From contig CAZYEJ010000033.1 of assembly GCA_964646435.1 (NCBI GenBank), positions 1 through 22,439 of the forward strand: a stretch of 22,439 nt of DNA. Reading direction: 5' to 3'. Within the stretch, counting starts at the first letter, position 1. The number at the start of each line of letters is the position of its first letter. The position numbers were made by a program, and so were the translations under genes. This document shows, in pieces, positions 5,975-14,075 of this stretch. The stretch is from UBA3076 sp964646435 (lineage in GTDB: Bacteria; Desulfobacterota; Dissulfuribacteria; Dissulfuribacterales; UBA3076). The notes beneath the pieces were generated by a model. It was not told the DNA's origin and searched no databases. It saw only the letters and a list, made by a program, of their open reading frames with translations.

Positions 5975-8112
5975 TCCGTCTCAACGACATACTTGACGGG
6001 ATACATTCCTACCTCCCGGATACCGACACCAGCTTGGTGGAAAAGGCCTACATATACTCCGCCAAGGTCCATGCGGGGCAGACAAGGCTTTCCGGCGAAC
6101 CCTATCTCTCGCATCCCTTGGCAACGGCCTATATTCTGGCACAATTGCATCTGGACCTGGCCAGTATAGCTGCCGGTCTCCTACATGACACAGTAGAGGA
6201 TACCCTCGCTTCCTTGGAAGAAATAGAGGAGATGTTTGGCAAAGACGTGGCCCAGATCGTGGATGGGGTCACAAAGCTCAGCAAAATCCGGTTCGAGAGC
6301 CGGATCCAAAAGCAGGCAGAAAACACCCGCAAGATGGTTCTCGCTATGTCAAAGGATATCCGGGTCTTGCTGGTAAAGCTTGCTGATAGGCTCCATAACA
6401 TGCGTACCCTGGAGTATCAAAAGGAGTATAAAAGGATCAAGATCGCCAGAGAGACCCTGGATATCTATGCCCCTCTGGCAGGTCGCCTTGGGATTGGCTG
6501 GATCAAAAGCGAACTTGAGGATCTGGCTTTTCTATATATCTACCCTGAAGAATACCAAAGGCTTCACAAGGAGGTAGAGGCCCGCCTGGGTAAGAGAAAG
6601 GCCTATGTGGATGAAGTAAAGGACCTCATAGCAAAAAAAATGGCTGATTTCAGTCTTTCATGCAAAATCCTTGGAAGACCCAAACACATATACAGTATTT
6701 TCCGGAAGATGCGTACAAGAAAAATACCCCTTGAAGAAATCTACGACTTGATCGCCTTCAGGATCATTATGAAAAGCGCTAAGGACTGCTATGAGGCACT
6801 GGGAATTGTTCACTCGCTCTGGAAGCCGATTCCCGGACGTTTTAAGGACTACATCAGTCTTCCAAAAACCAACATGTATCAGTCCCTCCACACAACTGTT
6901 ATAGGTCCCCACGGAGAGAGAATGGAGATCCAGATCCGCACTAAAGAGATGGACAGGGTAGCAATTGAAGGCATTGCCGCCCACTGGCTATACAAAGAGG
7001 GCAAGATACTCAGCAAGGAAAATAAACACCAGTTTGACTGGCTTTTTGAACTCACGGAATGGCAAAAGGAGCTGGATGATCCAAGGGAATTTATTGAGTC
7101 CGTGAAGATGGATCTCTTCCCCAACGAAGTATATGTGTTTACTCCAAAAGGAGAGGTCAAAGAGTTCCCTCGGGGGGCCACCCCAATAGATTTTGCTTAT
7201 GCGATCCATACCGAGGTAGGTAACCATTGTGCAGGGGCCAAGGTAAACGGCCGAATTGTGCCTTTGAAATATCAATTCCATAATGGTGAAACAGTTGAGA
7301 TAATCACATCCAACAAGCACTTTCCAAATAGGGATTGGCTTAGGCTTGCCAAGACCAGCCGGGCACTGGCCAGGATTCGTCAATGGATTAAGACTGAAGA
7401 GAGGGAAAAGAGCCTTGCCTTGGGTAAGGATCTTTGCGCAAGGGAATTCAAGAGGCACCGGTTGGATTTTAACAATTTTATTAAAACCAAAGGTGCTGAA
7501 GTTGCCGAGGCACTGTCTTTCAAGACCTCTGAGGATATGCTGATCGCAGCCGGATATGGCAAAATTGCCCCTTCCCAGATAATTAGAAAGCTGCGGGCAG
7601 GTGAACCGGAAGAACAGGAACCGGAAGAGAAGGAATCAAGGATAAAAAAAATTACCGAAAAGGCAGATCAGCAGGGCATCTTAATTCATGGTTTTGATGA
7701 TATCTTGATCCATCTGGGCAAATGCTGCACACCGATTCCGGGAGACGAAGTTGTAGGCTATATAACAAGGGGAAGAGGAGTTACGATTCACAGAGAAAAT
7801 TGTTCTAATATCCGTAACTTAGATCCGGACAGGCGTATAGAGGTTACATGGGCCGATGTTGATAAAGCTACTTACCCTGCCAAGGTCCGAGTCAGCACAG
7901 CCAACCAAAAAGGCATGTTGGCGGCAGTCAGTAATGAAATAAGTGCCGGAGGAGCAAATATTCTGGAGGCAAAGGTCACCACGACTCTGGATTATGCTGC
8001 CATTCTCGACTTTGTTGTGGATGTGAAAGACCGGACGCAACTGAGAAAAATCCTCTCCGACATAAGGAGGCTTGAGGGTGTAAAGCTGGTAGAGCGCATT
8101 TCACCTGGGTAA
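5971..8112 (+). CDS. rsh: Bifunctional (p)ppGpp synthetase/hydrolase, RelA/SpoT homologue
   Basis: Rsh makes and degrades the stringent-response alarmone (p)ppGpp. The 713-residue protein has all domains in order: an HD hydrolase with intact ligands (H48, H72-D73 in LLHDTVEDT, LADRLHN near 137-143); a synthetase with IYDLIAFRI (about 257-264), RFKDYISLPKTNMYQSLHT (about 290-308) and QIRTKEMD; a TGS domain from about 386; a conserved-Cys segment GKCCTPIPGDEVVGY; and a C-terminal ACT domain. Both catalytic centres look intact, so a bifunctional enzyme is expected. The start is GTG, overlapping the proS stop as GTGA, which implies coupling to ProRS, whose product loads the A-site that Rsh monitors. 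Confidence 0.95.
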   Translation: MIRLNDILDGIHSYLPDTDTSLVEKAYIYSAKVHAGQTRLSGEPYLSHPLATAYILAQLHLDLASIAAGLLHDTVEDTLASLEEIEEMFGKDVAQIVDGVTKLSKIRFESRIQKQAENTRKMVLAMSKDIRVLLVKLADRLHNMRTLEYQKEYKRIKIARETLDIYAPLAGRLGIGWIKSELEDLAFLYIYPEEYQRLHKEVEARLGKRKAYVDEVKDLIAKKMADFSLSCKILGRPKHIYSIFRKMRTRKIPLEEIYDLIAFRIIMKSAKDCYEALGIVHSLWKPIPGRFKDYISLPKTNMYQSLHTTVIGPHGERMEIQIRTKEMDRVAIEGIAAHWLYKEGKILSKENKHQFDWLFELTEWQKELDDPREFIESVKMDLFPNEVYVFTPKGEVKEFPRGATPIDFAYAIHTEVGNHCAGAKVNGRIVPLKYQFHNGETVEIITSNKHFPNRDWLRLAKTSRALARIRQWIKTEEREKSLALGKDLCAREFKRHRLDFNNFIKTKGAEVAEALSFKTSEDMLIAAGYGKIAPSQIIRKLRAGEPEEQEPEEKESRIKKITEKADQQGILIHGFDDILIHLGKCCTPIPGDEVVGYITRGRGVTIHRENCSNIRNLDPDRRIEVTWADVDKATYPAKVRVSTANQKGMLAAVSNEISAGGANILEAKVTTTLDYAAILDFVVDVKDRTQLRKILSDIRRLEGVKLVERISPG

Positions 8113-8145
8113 TCTATCTCACTTTGTAACTATTCAGGTAGATAG

Positions 8146-8267
8146 GCTGAAGACAGAAGACTGTTAGGAAAAAACGCATTTAAAAGCCGTGTTTGTTTTG
8201 GTGCAAGAATCAGATATTTTCGCCAAAGTACGGCAATCGTGCTCTTCTGACCCCTTCAGCCTTCAGT
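8146..8267. repeat. Inverted pair of 7-base tandem repeats (pair D)
   Basis: Left arm 8146-8166 consists of GCTGAAG, ACAGAAG, ACTGTTA. The right arm 8247-8267, in reverse complement, reads ACTGAAG, GCTGAAG, GGGTCAG. The arms are degenerate but keep the 7-base register around an 80-nt core. The pair fills the gap between the convergent rsh and rpmB genes. A further small palindrome (TAACTAC/GTAGTTA, 8269-8286) abuts it, without a T-run. Confidence 0.6.
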
Positions 8268-8319
8268 CTAACTACGTAAGTAGTTACCTCAATTTAAGAA
8301 ATTGTCCTTTTTGTATGAA

Positions 8320-8511
8320 TTATGAAGGCTTGATTACTCTGCCGGAACGAATACAGCGGGTGCAGACACGAATGTGCTTTGTGTGTCCGTTTACAACCGC
8401 CCTGACCCTTTGCAAATTCGGCAGCCAGCGTCTGCGGGTATGATTGTTTGCGTGACTTACGTTGCAACCAGTGGTTGGGCGTTTACCACATATTTCACAT
8501 ACTTTAGACAT
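8320..8511 (-). CDS. rpmB: 50S ribosomal protein L28, zinc-ribbon form
   Basis: L28 is a small structural protein of the large subunit. The start is set at the ATG at 8511, giving 63 residues beginning MSKVCEICGKRP, with a Shine-Dalgarno (AGAGG) upstream; a longer frame reaching 8670 would add 53 residues that are not part of the family. Family marks are GNNVSHA-like GCNVSHANNHTRRRW and the C-terminal RVCTRCIRSGRV. Two CxxC pairs (CEIC and CTRC) make it the zinc-binding type of L28. It is monocistronic, convergent with rsh. Confidence 0.95.
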   Translation of the reverse strand: MSKVCEICGKRPTTGCNVSHANNHTRRRWLPNLQRVRAVVNGHTKHIRVCTRCIRSGRVIKPS

Positions 8512-8561
8512 TTTCAAAACCCTCTCTTTTTGAGATATTCGTTGGTCAAAAAAGTGGAGAA

Positions 8562-8590
8562 TATATAACTCGGCATAGGGATTACCGCAA
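8562..8590 (-). promoter_or_regulatory. Possible rpmB promoter
   Basis: On the minus strand TTGCGG (8590-8585) and TATATA (8567-8562) are separated by 17 nt. Transcription would begin about 45 nt upstream of the L28 start codon. Confidence 0.3.
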
Positions 8591-8609
8591 GGTTTATCGG
8601 AGGGGCAGC

Positions 8610-8717
8610 ATGAAAAAAGAAACTTCACAGGGCGAATATAGGAAAACGGCTCAGATCGGTTCCATAGCATCTTTAGCGGAATCCTGTTTCAGGATTTTTT
8701 GCAGAGTAATTCGGTGA
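8610..8717 (+). CDS. Possible small protein of 35 residues, unknown
   Basis: A plus-strand frame of 35 codons starts at an ATG that has a strong Shine-Dalgarno (GGAGGGG) at six bases distance. The product starts MKKETSQGEYRKTAQIGS, is weakly basic, has two cysteines (C26, C31) and no recognised domain. Its 3' end overlaps a hairpin with a T-run (8680-8700), which would act as a plus-strand terminator. It lies between two minus-strand genes, rpmB and the TIM-barrel gene. No relative is recognised, and a chance frame is quite possible. Confidence 0.3.
   Translation: MKKETSQGEYRKTAQIGSIASLAESCFRIFCRVIR
8680..8700 (+). terminator. Intrinsic terminator-like hairpin, plus strand
   Basis: AATCCTG and CAGGATT form a perfect 7-bp stem around a TTT loop; with the last stem bases, six T residues close the structure (8695-8700). 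Orientation fits plus-strand transcription, although the annotated neighbours are both on the minus strand. Confidence 0.5.
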
Positions 8718-8735
8718 GAGTTGATCGAGAATTTG

Positions 8736-9551
8736 TCACGCACAATCCGGTATTATCGGATAACTGTTAAGCAATCCGGCAAGTCCCTCCAAAGAAGGTA
8801 TTACAGCCTCTTCTCTATGGGGTTCAAGGGTCAGGATGGGGGTCTTCCCATGAGCGTAAAGCCACGAAAAAAGGCTGTCAAAGTCAAGAACTCCTTCTCC
8901 GATAGCGAGGTGATCATCATGCACTCCCATGTTATCGTGGAGATGGAGCTGACCCAGTCGGTCTCCCAGGTCTTTCAGCCATCTGTCTAAACTGGTTTTT
9001 GAAAATACATTCTGATGACCGAAGTCCAGGCAGAATCCGAGAAGCGGTGATTTGATTCCGCGGAAAATTTCCTTATGTATTTCTGTATCTAATTCATACA
9101 CATTTTCGAGCATCAGGGGAATATTCAATGGAGATGCATACTCTAAAAGAATAGTCATAGATTCTATAGCATTATTTATCCAACGATCTTCTAAATTAAA
9201 GTAGTGTCTGTGGTCGAAGCCGGTATGGCATACTACAGACCTTGCTTCAAACAAGGATGCAAGATCCAATGCTTTTTTTATCCTTTCTACAGAGATACTG
9301 CGGACTTTTCGGTCTATCGCCCCCAGAGAAAGGTCTGAATAGGGCGCATGAATAGTACAAATTAGCCCCTCTTTTTTGAGAATTTTTGCTATTTTTTTAA
9401 ACTTGGGCCGTTGAAATTGGTCCAGGATTTCACCGTTTAGTCCTATTTCGGGGTTAATGTGTTCTTTCAGTAGGCTGGGAAGGTACTTATTTACCAGTAA
9501 ATCAAAGGGACAGCATACGAAAACCCGTTGTTTGAGCCTTTCAATATCCAT
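8736..9551 (-). CDS. Sugar phosphate isomerase/epimerase-like TIM-barrel protein
   Basis: The 271-residue protein resembles the AP-endonuclease 2/xylose-isomerase-like TIM-barrel superfamily. Metal-site-type motifs follow one another as in that fold: CTIHAPYSDLSLG, VVCHTGFDH, LMLENVYE, LGFCLDFGHQN, LGQLHLHDNMGVHDDHLAIGEGVLDF and a final LTLEPH. The His, Glu and Asp residues suggest a divalent metal centre. Substrate cannot be told; the superfamily holds isomerases, epimerases and endonucleases. No signal peptide is seen. The start overlaps the end of the queC-type gene by 11 bases, with a Shine-Dalgarno AGGAGAG inside that gene, so the two are co-transcribed and probably coupled. Confidence 0.8.
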   Translation of the reverse strand: MDIERLKQRVFVCCPFDLLVNKYLPSLLKEHINPEIGLNGEILDQFQRPKFKKIAKILKKEGLICTIHAPYSDLSLGAIDRKVRSISVERIKKALDLASLFEARSVVCHTGFDHRHYFNLEDRWINNAIESMTILLEYASPLNIPLMLENVYELDTEIHKEIFRGIKSPLLGFCLDFGHQNVFSKTSLDRWLKDLGDRLGQLHLHDNMGVHDDHLAIGEGVLDFDSLFSWLYAHGKTPILTLEPHREEAVIPSLEGLAGLLNSYPIIPDCA

Positions 9552-10674
9552 TATTTACTCTCCTGACAAGCTCACAGACATCCTCGTAGCATGCGTCTTC
9601 ATCAAATCCCGGGCAGTCGGCCTTTATGGCATCCCATGCCTTCTGATCTCCGAGTATGCTCGGGTGAAGAGGCCATCTCCTGCATTGAAAAGGCTTGACC
9701 TCGTGGACCATACACAACCCATCATCGCCATAAAAGATACAATGGCCATCAACAATTTTCATTTCTATCCTGTTACCTTTCTTCACGCAAAACTCCCGGA
9801 GGAATTCGGCCGGATCAAGATCCAGAAAAGAAGCTATGGCCTTCTGTTCCGCCTGAGACAGGGAGACAGTGCTCTCTCCATGGCAACAGTGGCCGCAAAG
9901 TTTACAGGAAAAGACTTCGTGGGGGTTTGTCGAGTTTGTTTGGTTCATTGGATTTGTTGAGTTTGTTGGGACGGTTACATCAGCATATTGTATAGGATCC
10001 GGCACTCCTGCTGCGGCAAAGCCCTTGAGTCGCAGAAGGCAGGAATCACATTTCCCACATGCTACATCTTGATTTTGATAACATGACCAAGTGAGATGCA
10101 GAGGGGCCTTCAGAGCCAGACCCTCTTTTACTACCATCCCCTTATTATAATCGATTAATGGAGTAATAATTTCAATCTTCGTTTCAGGTCGGGTCCCCTC
10201 TTTTATGAGCAATTTGTAGGCATCGAAGTAGGATTTCCTGCAATCCGGGTAGCCGGAGTTATCCACTTCTGTGGCCCCTATATATATGTATTCGGCTCCG
10301 AGCACTTCTGCCCAGGATACTGCCATGGCCAGCATATGGGTGTTTCTGAAAGGGACATATGTTACAGGGACTCCTGATTCTCCAAGGCACTCTTCCGGTA
10401 CTGGTATTGTTGGGTCTGTAAGAGCGGAACCACCTATGGACTTAAGATAGGACATATCGACTTTTAAGCGGTCCTTAATTCCATAGTAATCAGCTATTGC
10501 ATCAAAGGCCAGGAGCTCTCGCTCTTCGGTAAGCTGGCCGTAGTTTACATGAAGAAAGGCTGGACGACAATTGCGTATAGCAATAGCGGCAGCAACACAG
10601 CTATCGAGACCTCCGCTTACAAGGCATATGCCCAGGGGAAGCTTATGTTGTTTGTCGTCTGAATTGAAAGTCAT
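9541..10674 (-). CDS. queC: QueC (7-cyano-7-deazaguanine synthase) fused to a YkgJ-type cysteine-cluster domain
   Basis: QueC makes preQ0, the precursor of queuosine, in an ATP-dependent reaction. The N-terminal part has the PP-loop SGGLDSCVAAA, VNYGQLTEERE, VTYVPFRNTHMLA, GATEVDNSGYPDCR and the zinc-binding cysteines WSCYQNQDVACGKCDSCLLR, ending at GVPDPIQYADV as complete QueC proteins do. A linker of five x-T/M-N triplets follows. The C-terminal 120 or so residues form a YkgJ/UPF0153 domain: SCKLCGHCCHG, then CIFYGDDGLCMVHEVKPFQCRRWPL, a putative zinc- or iron-binding cluster. The ATG at 10674 is chosen (377 residues); a GTG at 10689 is also possible and neither has a clear Shine-Dalgarno. 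The reason for the fusion is unknown. Confidence 0.9.
   Translation of the reverse strand: MTFNSDDKQHKLPLGICLVSGGLDSCVAAAIAIRNCRPAFLHVNYGQLTEERELLAFDAIADYYGIKDRLKVDMSYLKSIGGSALTDPTIPVPEECLGESGVPVTYVPFRNTHMLAMAVSWAEVLGAEYIYIGATEVDNSGYPDCRKSYFDAYKLLIKEGTRPETKIEIITPLIDYNKGMVVKEGLALKAPLHLTWSCYQNQDVACGKCDSCLLRLKGFAAAGVPDPIQYADVTVPTNSTNPMNQTNSTNPHEVFSCKLCGHCCHGESTVSLSQAEQKAIASFLDLDPAEFLREFCVKKGNRIEMKIVDGHCIFYGDDGLCMVHEVKPFQCRRWPLHPSILGDQKAWDAIKADCPGFDEDACYEDVCELVRRVNNGY
9925..9969 (-). repeat. Five 9-base tandem units encoding the QueC-YkgJ linker
   Basis: On the plus strand five 9-base units occur (GTTTGTCGA, GTTTGTTTG, GTTCATTGG, ATTTGTTGA, GTTTGTTGG). Read on the coding strand they give the triplets PTN, STN, PMN, QTN, STN. 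They lie exactly between the end of the QueC domain and the start of the cysteine-cluster domain. Confidence 0.85.
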
Positions 10675-10697
10675 TTTGTAACCGTTCACGGAACGTT

Positions 10698-10812
10698 GAA
10701 ATTAGAAATTGGAAATTTGGCCTTCATGCTTTTGTACTGATGATGAACGTATCATTTGATAGCCCACGGTATTTTGAACCTTTTCGTTCCATTTACCCAA
10801 ATTTCCAATTTC
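10698..10812. repeat. Inverted pair of 7-base tandem repeats (pair C)
   Basis: Left arm 10698-10720 contains GAAATTA, GAAATTG, GAAATTT and GG. Its last 16 bases are repeated perfectly in inverted orientation at 10797-10812. The core is 76 nt. The pair lies between the divergent queC and rpsA genes, starting 9 bases from the alternative queC start codon. Confidence 0.75.
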
Positions 10813-10929
10813 AAACTATAAATATATATTATAATTCTAAATGAATGATTCCACAAGTGAGGCAAATTAGACATTAATAGACGGTAAGTTCGAGTCTTCC
10901 GTAAACCTCTATGTTGGCTTTTATACCCA

Positions 10930-10958
10930 TTGAACTTTGTAGACTGTCCTGGTATAAG
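10930..10958 (+). promoter_or_regulatory. Candidate sigma70 promoter of rpsA
   Basis: TTGAAC (10930-10935) and TATAAG (10953-10958) are separated by exactly 17 nt. Transcription would start near 10965, and a strong Shine-Dalgarno (AGGAGG, 10977-10982) follows shortly after. Confidence 0.6.
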
Positions 10959-10993
10959 AACATCATTCGTATTTTTAGGAGGGTTATTTGGTA

Positions 10994-12835
10994 ATGGAAA
11001 AAGTGGAGAGTGAGGTAATTCAGGAACAAATTCTAACTGCCGTCTCTGATCAGGAGGTTGCAACATCTCAAGAGGTTCCCGAGGTTTTAGAAGAAAATAT
11101 GTCGCTGGAGGAAGCCGGTGATATGGACCAATTTGAAGACCTTTTTGAGCAAAGTCTTCGCACCTTTCAGGAAGGAGAAGTCCTTGAAGGTACTGTCGTA
11201 CGCGTCGGCAAAGAATCCGTTATGATCGACGTCGGATATAAGTCGGAAGGCCTGATTCCGATTCGGGAATTTCGTGACGAAGATGGAGATGTAACCGTCT
11301 CCGTAGGAGATACTGTAGAGGTGCTGCTTGAACGTTGGGACCCTGACGAGGGAATGTTAAGGCTTTCCCATTCTAAGGCACTTCGTCGTCAGGTATGGGA
11401 AGAAATAACAAAGGCATTTGAAGCAGAGACCCCTGTAAAGGCTACCGTGTCATCCAGGGTAAAAGGTGGTTTGTCTGTGCGAATTGGCGACCGCAAGGGT
11501 GGAGTAACAGCTTTTTTACCCTTTTCCCAAATCGACCTCAGACCTATTCGTGATCCAGAGGCCCTTGCAAATCAGACTATAGAATGTGCTATTCTGAAGT
11601 GTAATCGCCGCAGAGAGAATGTCGTGGTTTCCCGCAGGTTCCTTCTGGAGAAAGAGATGGCAGAAAAAAGGGTTAAGACCTTGGCTTCTCTTGAGGAAGG
11701 GCAGGTCATAGAAGGAGATGTCAAAAATATCACGGATTATGGCGTATTTGTGGATCTTGAAGGGATCGATGGGCTTCTCCATATCACCGATATGTCATGG
11801 GGACGCGTAGAACATCCTTCAAAGCTCTTTAATGTGGGTGACACAATTAAAGTGAAGGTTCTCACATTTGATCGTGAAAGTGAAAAGGTTTCCTTGGGCA
11901 TGAAGCAGCTTACGGAGGATCCTTGGCTGCGAGTGGAAGAGAAGTACCCTGTGGGAGAAAAAGTGACCGGCAAGGTAGTAAGCCTTACTGATTACGGTGT
12001 ATTTATAGAGCTCGAGGAAGGCGTAGAGGGCCTAATCCATGTATCTGAAATGTCGTGGACAAAGCGTGTACGTCATCCCTCACAAATGGTTAGTGTGGGA
12101 GATATTGTCGAGGCAATTGTACTCAAGGTTGACTCCAAGGCTCAGAGGATATCTCTGGGGCTGAAGCAGATAGAACCCAATCCGTGGGATTTGGTCCAGG
12201 ATCGCTATCCAATTGGTACGGTGATTGAGGGAGCAGTAAAGAATATCACTGAGTTCGGTCTGTTCATAGGTATTGAGGAGGGTATAGATGGACTTGTTCA
12301 TATCTCAGACCTCTCCTGGAGCAAAAGGATCAAACATCCCAATGAAATTTATAAAAAAGGGGAGACTATCCAGGCCGTAGTGCTCAATATCGACAAGGAA
12401 AAGGAACGTTTTTCCCTGGGCGTTAAACAGCTTCATCCTGATCCGTGGGAATCGGCTCCTGAGAGATATCCTGTTAATAGCCAAGTTGCCGGCAAGGTGA
12501 CGAATGTAACGGATTTTGGAGTATTTGTTGAGCTTGAAGATGGAGTGGAGGGCCTGATTCACATTTCCGAGTTGGGACCCGGCAAGATCAAGACACCAGT
12601 TGGAATGTTTCAGGTAGGAGATAAAATCAGTGCCAAGGTTATCCATGTAGCCCCTCTGGAGAGGCGTATAGGGCTCTCTGTTAAGCGGATAAATGAAGAT
12701 GAGGAACGTTCACATTTTGATGAGTACAGCGGTATCAACAAGTCTGCCGGTACTACTTTGGGCAGCTTGCTGCAGGAAGAATTAGTACAACACAATCGTG
12801 CTCGCTCTAAGGAAAACAAAGGCCAGGAGGAATAA
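10994..12835 (+). CDS. rpsA: 30S ribosomal protein S1
   Basis: S1 binds and unfolds mRNA on the 30S subunit. The 613-residue protein has six S1 domains in a row: about residues 58-125 (EVLEGTVVRVG) and 140-210 are divergent, and four closely similar copies follow, each with a GKV..TDYGVF-type strand and an EGLIHVSEMSW-type segment. Six domains is the Gram-negative arrangement. An acidic N-terminal extension of about 50 residues precedes domain 1. The ATG at 10994 is preferred; an in-frame TTG at 10988 sits nearer the Shine-Dalgarno AGGAGG and would add two residues. The gene heads an operon with sppA, nine bases downstream, and the IHF/HU gene. Confidence 0.96.
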   Translation: MEKVESEVIQEQILTAVSDQEVATSQEVPEVLEENMSLEEAGDMDQFEDLFEQSLRTFQEGEVLEGTVVRVGKESVMIDVGYKSEGLIPIREFRDEDGDVTVSVGDTVEVLLERWDPDEGMLRLSHSKALRRQVWEEITKAFEAETPVKATVSSRVKGGLSVRIGDRKGGVTAFLPFSQIDLRPIRDPEALANQTIECAILKCNRRRENVVVSRRFLLEKEMAEKRVKTLASLEEGQVIEGDVKNITDYGVFVDLEGIDGLLHITDMSWGRVEHPSKLFNVGDTIKVKVLTFDRESEKVSLGMKQLTEDPWLRVEEKYPVGEKVTGKVVSLTDYGVFIELEEGVEGLIHVSEMSWTKRVRHPSQMVSVGDIVEAIVLKVDSKAQRISLGLKQIEPNPWDLVQDRYPIGTVIEGAVKNITEFGLFIGIEEGIDGLVHISDLSWSKRIKHPNEIYKKGETIQAVVLNIDKEKERFSLGVKQLHPDPWESAPERYPVNSQVAGKVTNVTDFGVFVELEDGVEGLIHISELGPGKIKTPVGMFQVGDKISAKVIHVAPLERRIGLSVKRINEDEERSHFDEYSGINKSAGTTLGSLLQEELVQHNRARSKENKGQEE

Positions 12836-12844
12836 GCCTGGATC

Positions 12845-13780
12845 ATGCAAGAGTTGGGGACACGCAAAGAACGCCGATATGCCCATCCGTTATTGGTAGC
12901 TTTGGCCACCATCGGAGTGTTCACCGTGTTTATCACAGTGGCCTTTTTTCTGTTAATATTATGGACAACAAAGGGCACGATTACCGGTCCTTCAATCTAC
13001 CACGGAGATAAAGTCGGAGTGGTGGATATCAAAGGTCTCATCACTGAGCCCGAGGCTACCATAAAGGCCCTGCGGGATTTTCGATATGATCAGAAAATTA
13101 AGGCCGTGGTAATCCGCATAAACAGCCCAGGTGGTGCAGTTGGGGCGTCTCAGGAACTATATGAAGAAATCCTCAGGCTGAACCAGGAAAAGCCCGTAGT
13201 GGCATCTCTTGCCACAGTAGCAGCATCAGGTGGATACTATGCGTCTTTAGGTGCCAGGCATATTGTGGCCAACCCCGGCACAGTGACGGCAAGTATCGGG
13301 GTTATTATGAAGGTGCCCAACATAGAAGGTCTGCTGGAAAAACTCGGGATCAAGACAACCGTGGTAAAAAGTGGGGCTTTCAAGGATTTGGGCTCCATCA
13401 CCAGAGAAATGACAGAAGATGAACGGGCTTTGCTCCGGGGAGTAATGCAAGACATACAGAAGCAATTCGTAACGGCAGTGGCCGAGAGTCGAAAGCTCCC
13501 TGAAGAGCAGGTTTCAGCCATTGCTGACGGACGTATTATGACAGGTCATCAGGCACTGGATGCAAAACTGGTAGACCAATTGGGCAATTTCAGTGTGGCC
13601 GTGGATAAGGCCGCAAGTCTGGCAGGAATAGAAGGTAGGCCTGAACTCGTCTATCCCAAGAAAGATCGCCTTTCAATTATGAGAGAGCTTCTACAGGAAG
13701 GGGGAACAAAGACTTTGAGCAATGCTCTTCGGCAGTTACTGGGATCTTCCACAGACAATCCGGTTTCCTATGGGATCTGA
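12845..13780 (+). CDS. sppA: Signal peptide peptidase SppA, short form
   Basis: SppA degrades leftover signal peptides in the membrane. The 311-residue protein is the short, single-domain S49 type. A basic N-terminus (KERRYAHP) precedes one membrane segment at about residues 16-40, with the catalytic domain outside. The serine nucleophile is S128 (VAASGGYYAS) and the general-base lysine is K180 (KSGAFKDLGS); their 52-residue spacing equals that of the Bacillus short SppA. INSPGGAVGASQE is the conserved oxyanion-loop region. It starts 9 bp after rpsA, and its last codons overlap the start of the IHF/HU gene by 11 bases. Confidence 0.93.
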   Translation: MQELGTRKERRYAHPLLVALATIGVFTVFITVAFFLLILWTTKGTITGPSIYHGDKVGVVDIKGLITEPEATIKALRDFRYDQKIKAVVIRINSPGGAVGASQELYEEILRLNQEKPVVASLATVAASGGYYASLGARHIVANPGTVTASIGVIMKVPNIEGLLEKLGIKTTVVKSGAFKDLGSITREMTEDERALLRGVMQDIQKQFVTAVAESRKLPEEQVSAIADGRIMTGHQALDAKLVDQLGNFSVAVDKAASLAGIEGRPELVYPKKDRLSIMRELLQEGGTKTLSNALRQLLGSSTDNPVSYGI

Positions 13781-14075
13781 GCGACAACCACAGTCTGTAT
13801 TGAAGGGTGATCTTGTTGTCCGGGTGCAGCAGGTTTTTTCGCAACACATGAAAAAAGACCTCGAAACCGTAGTAGACGTGGTCTTCGACGCGATGATTTC
13901 AGCGCTCAAAAAGAAAAAAAGGATAGAGATCAGGGGAATAGGAAATTTTTCACTACATGGGCAAAAGGGGCGTGAATTTGTGAACCCCAAGACGGGTTTG
14001 CTCACAGTATGTCCTTCAAGTTATCGCATAGTCTTCAAGACAGGCAAGGACTTGAAATCTAATTCTCTTCCATAA
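13770..14075 (+). CDS. IHF/HU-family DNA-binding protein
   Basis: The family bends DNA as small basic dimers of the nucleoid. The chosen ATG at 13770 gives 101 residues and overlaps the end of sppA by 11 bases; an earlier ATG at 13722 would add 16 residues outside the fold. The HU/IHF fold is visible: LKGDLVVRVQQVF at the first helix, FDAMISALKKKKRIEIRGIGNFSLH in the core, and the DNA-binding arm with REFVNPKTG holding the intercalating proline. Position after rpsA recalls ihfB in other Gram-negative bacteria, so an IHF-beta-like role is plausible but not proved. Confidence 0.88.
   Translation: MGSERQPQSVLKGDLVVRVQQVFSQHMKKDLETVVDVVFDAMISALKKKKRIEIRGIGNFSLHGQKGREFVNPKTGLLTVCPSSYRIVFKTGKDLKSNSLP

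Noticed and set aside
8269..8286. TAACTAC/GTAGTTA palindrome as a terminator of rsh or rpmB.
   Set aside because: Short A/T-rich stem with no T-run on either side.
8581..8610. A possible riboswitch before the 35-codon frame.
   Set aside because: No known riboswitch core could be matched on either strand, and stems in this stretch are weak.
8320..8670. A 116-residue version of L28.
   Set aside because: The first 53 residues are not part of the family; a well-placed Shine-Dalgarno supports the ATG at 8511.
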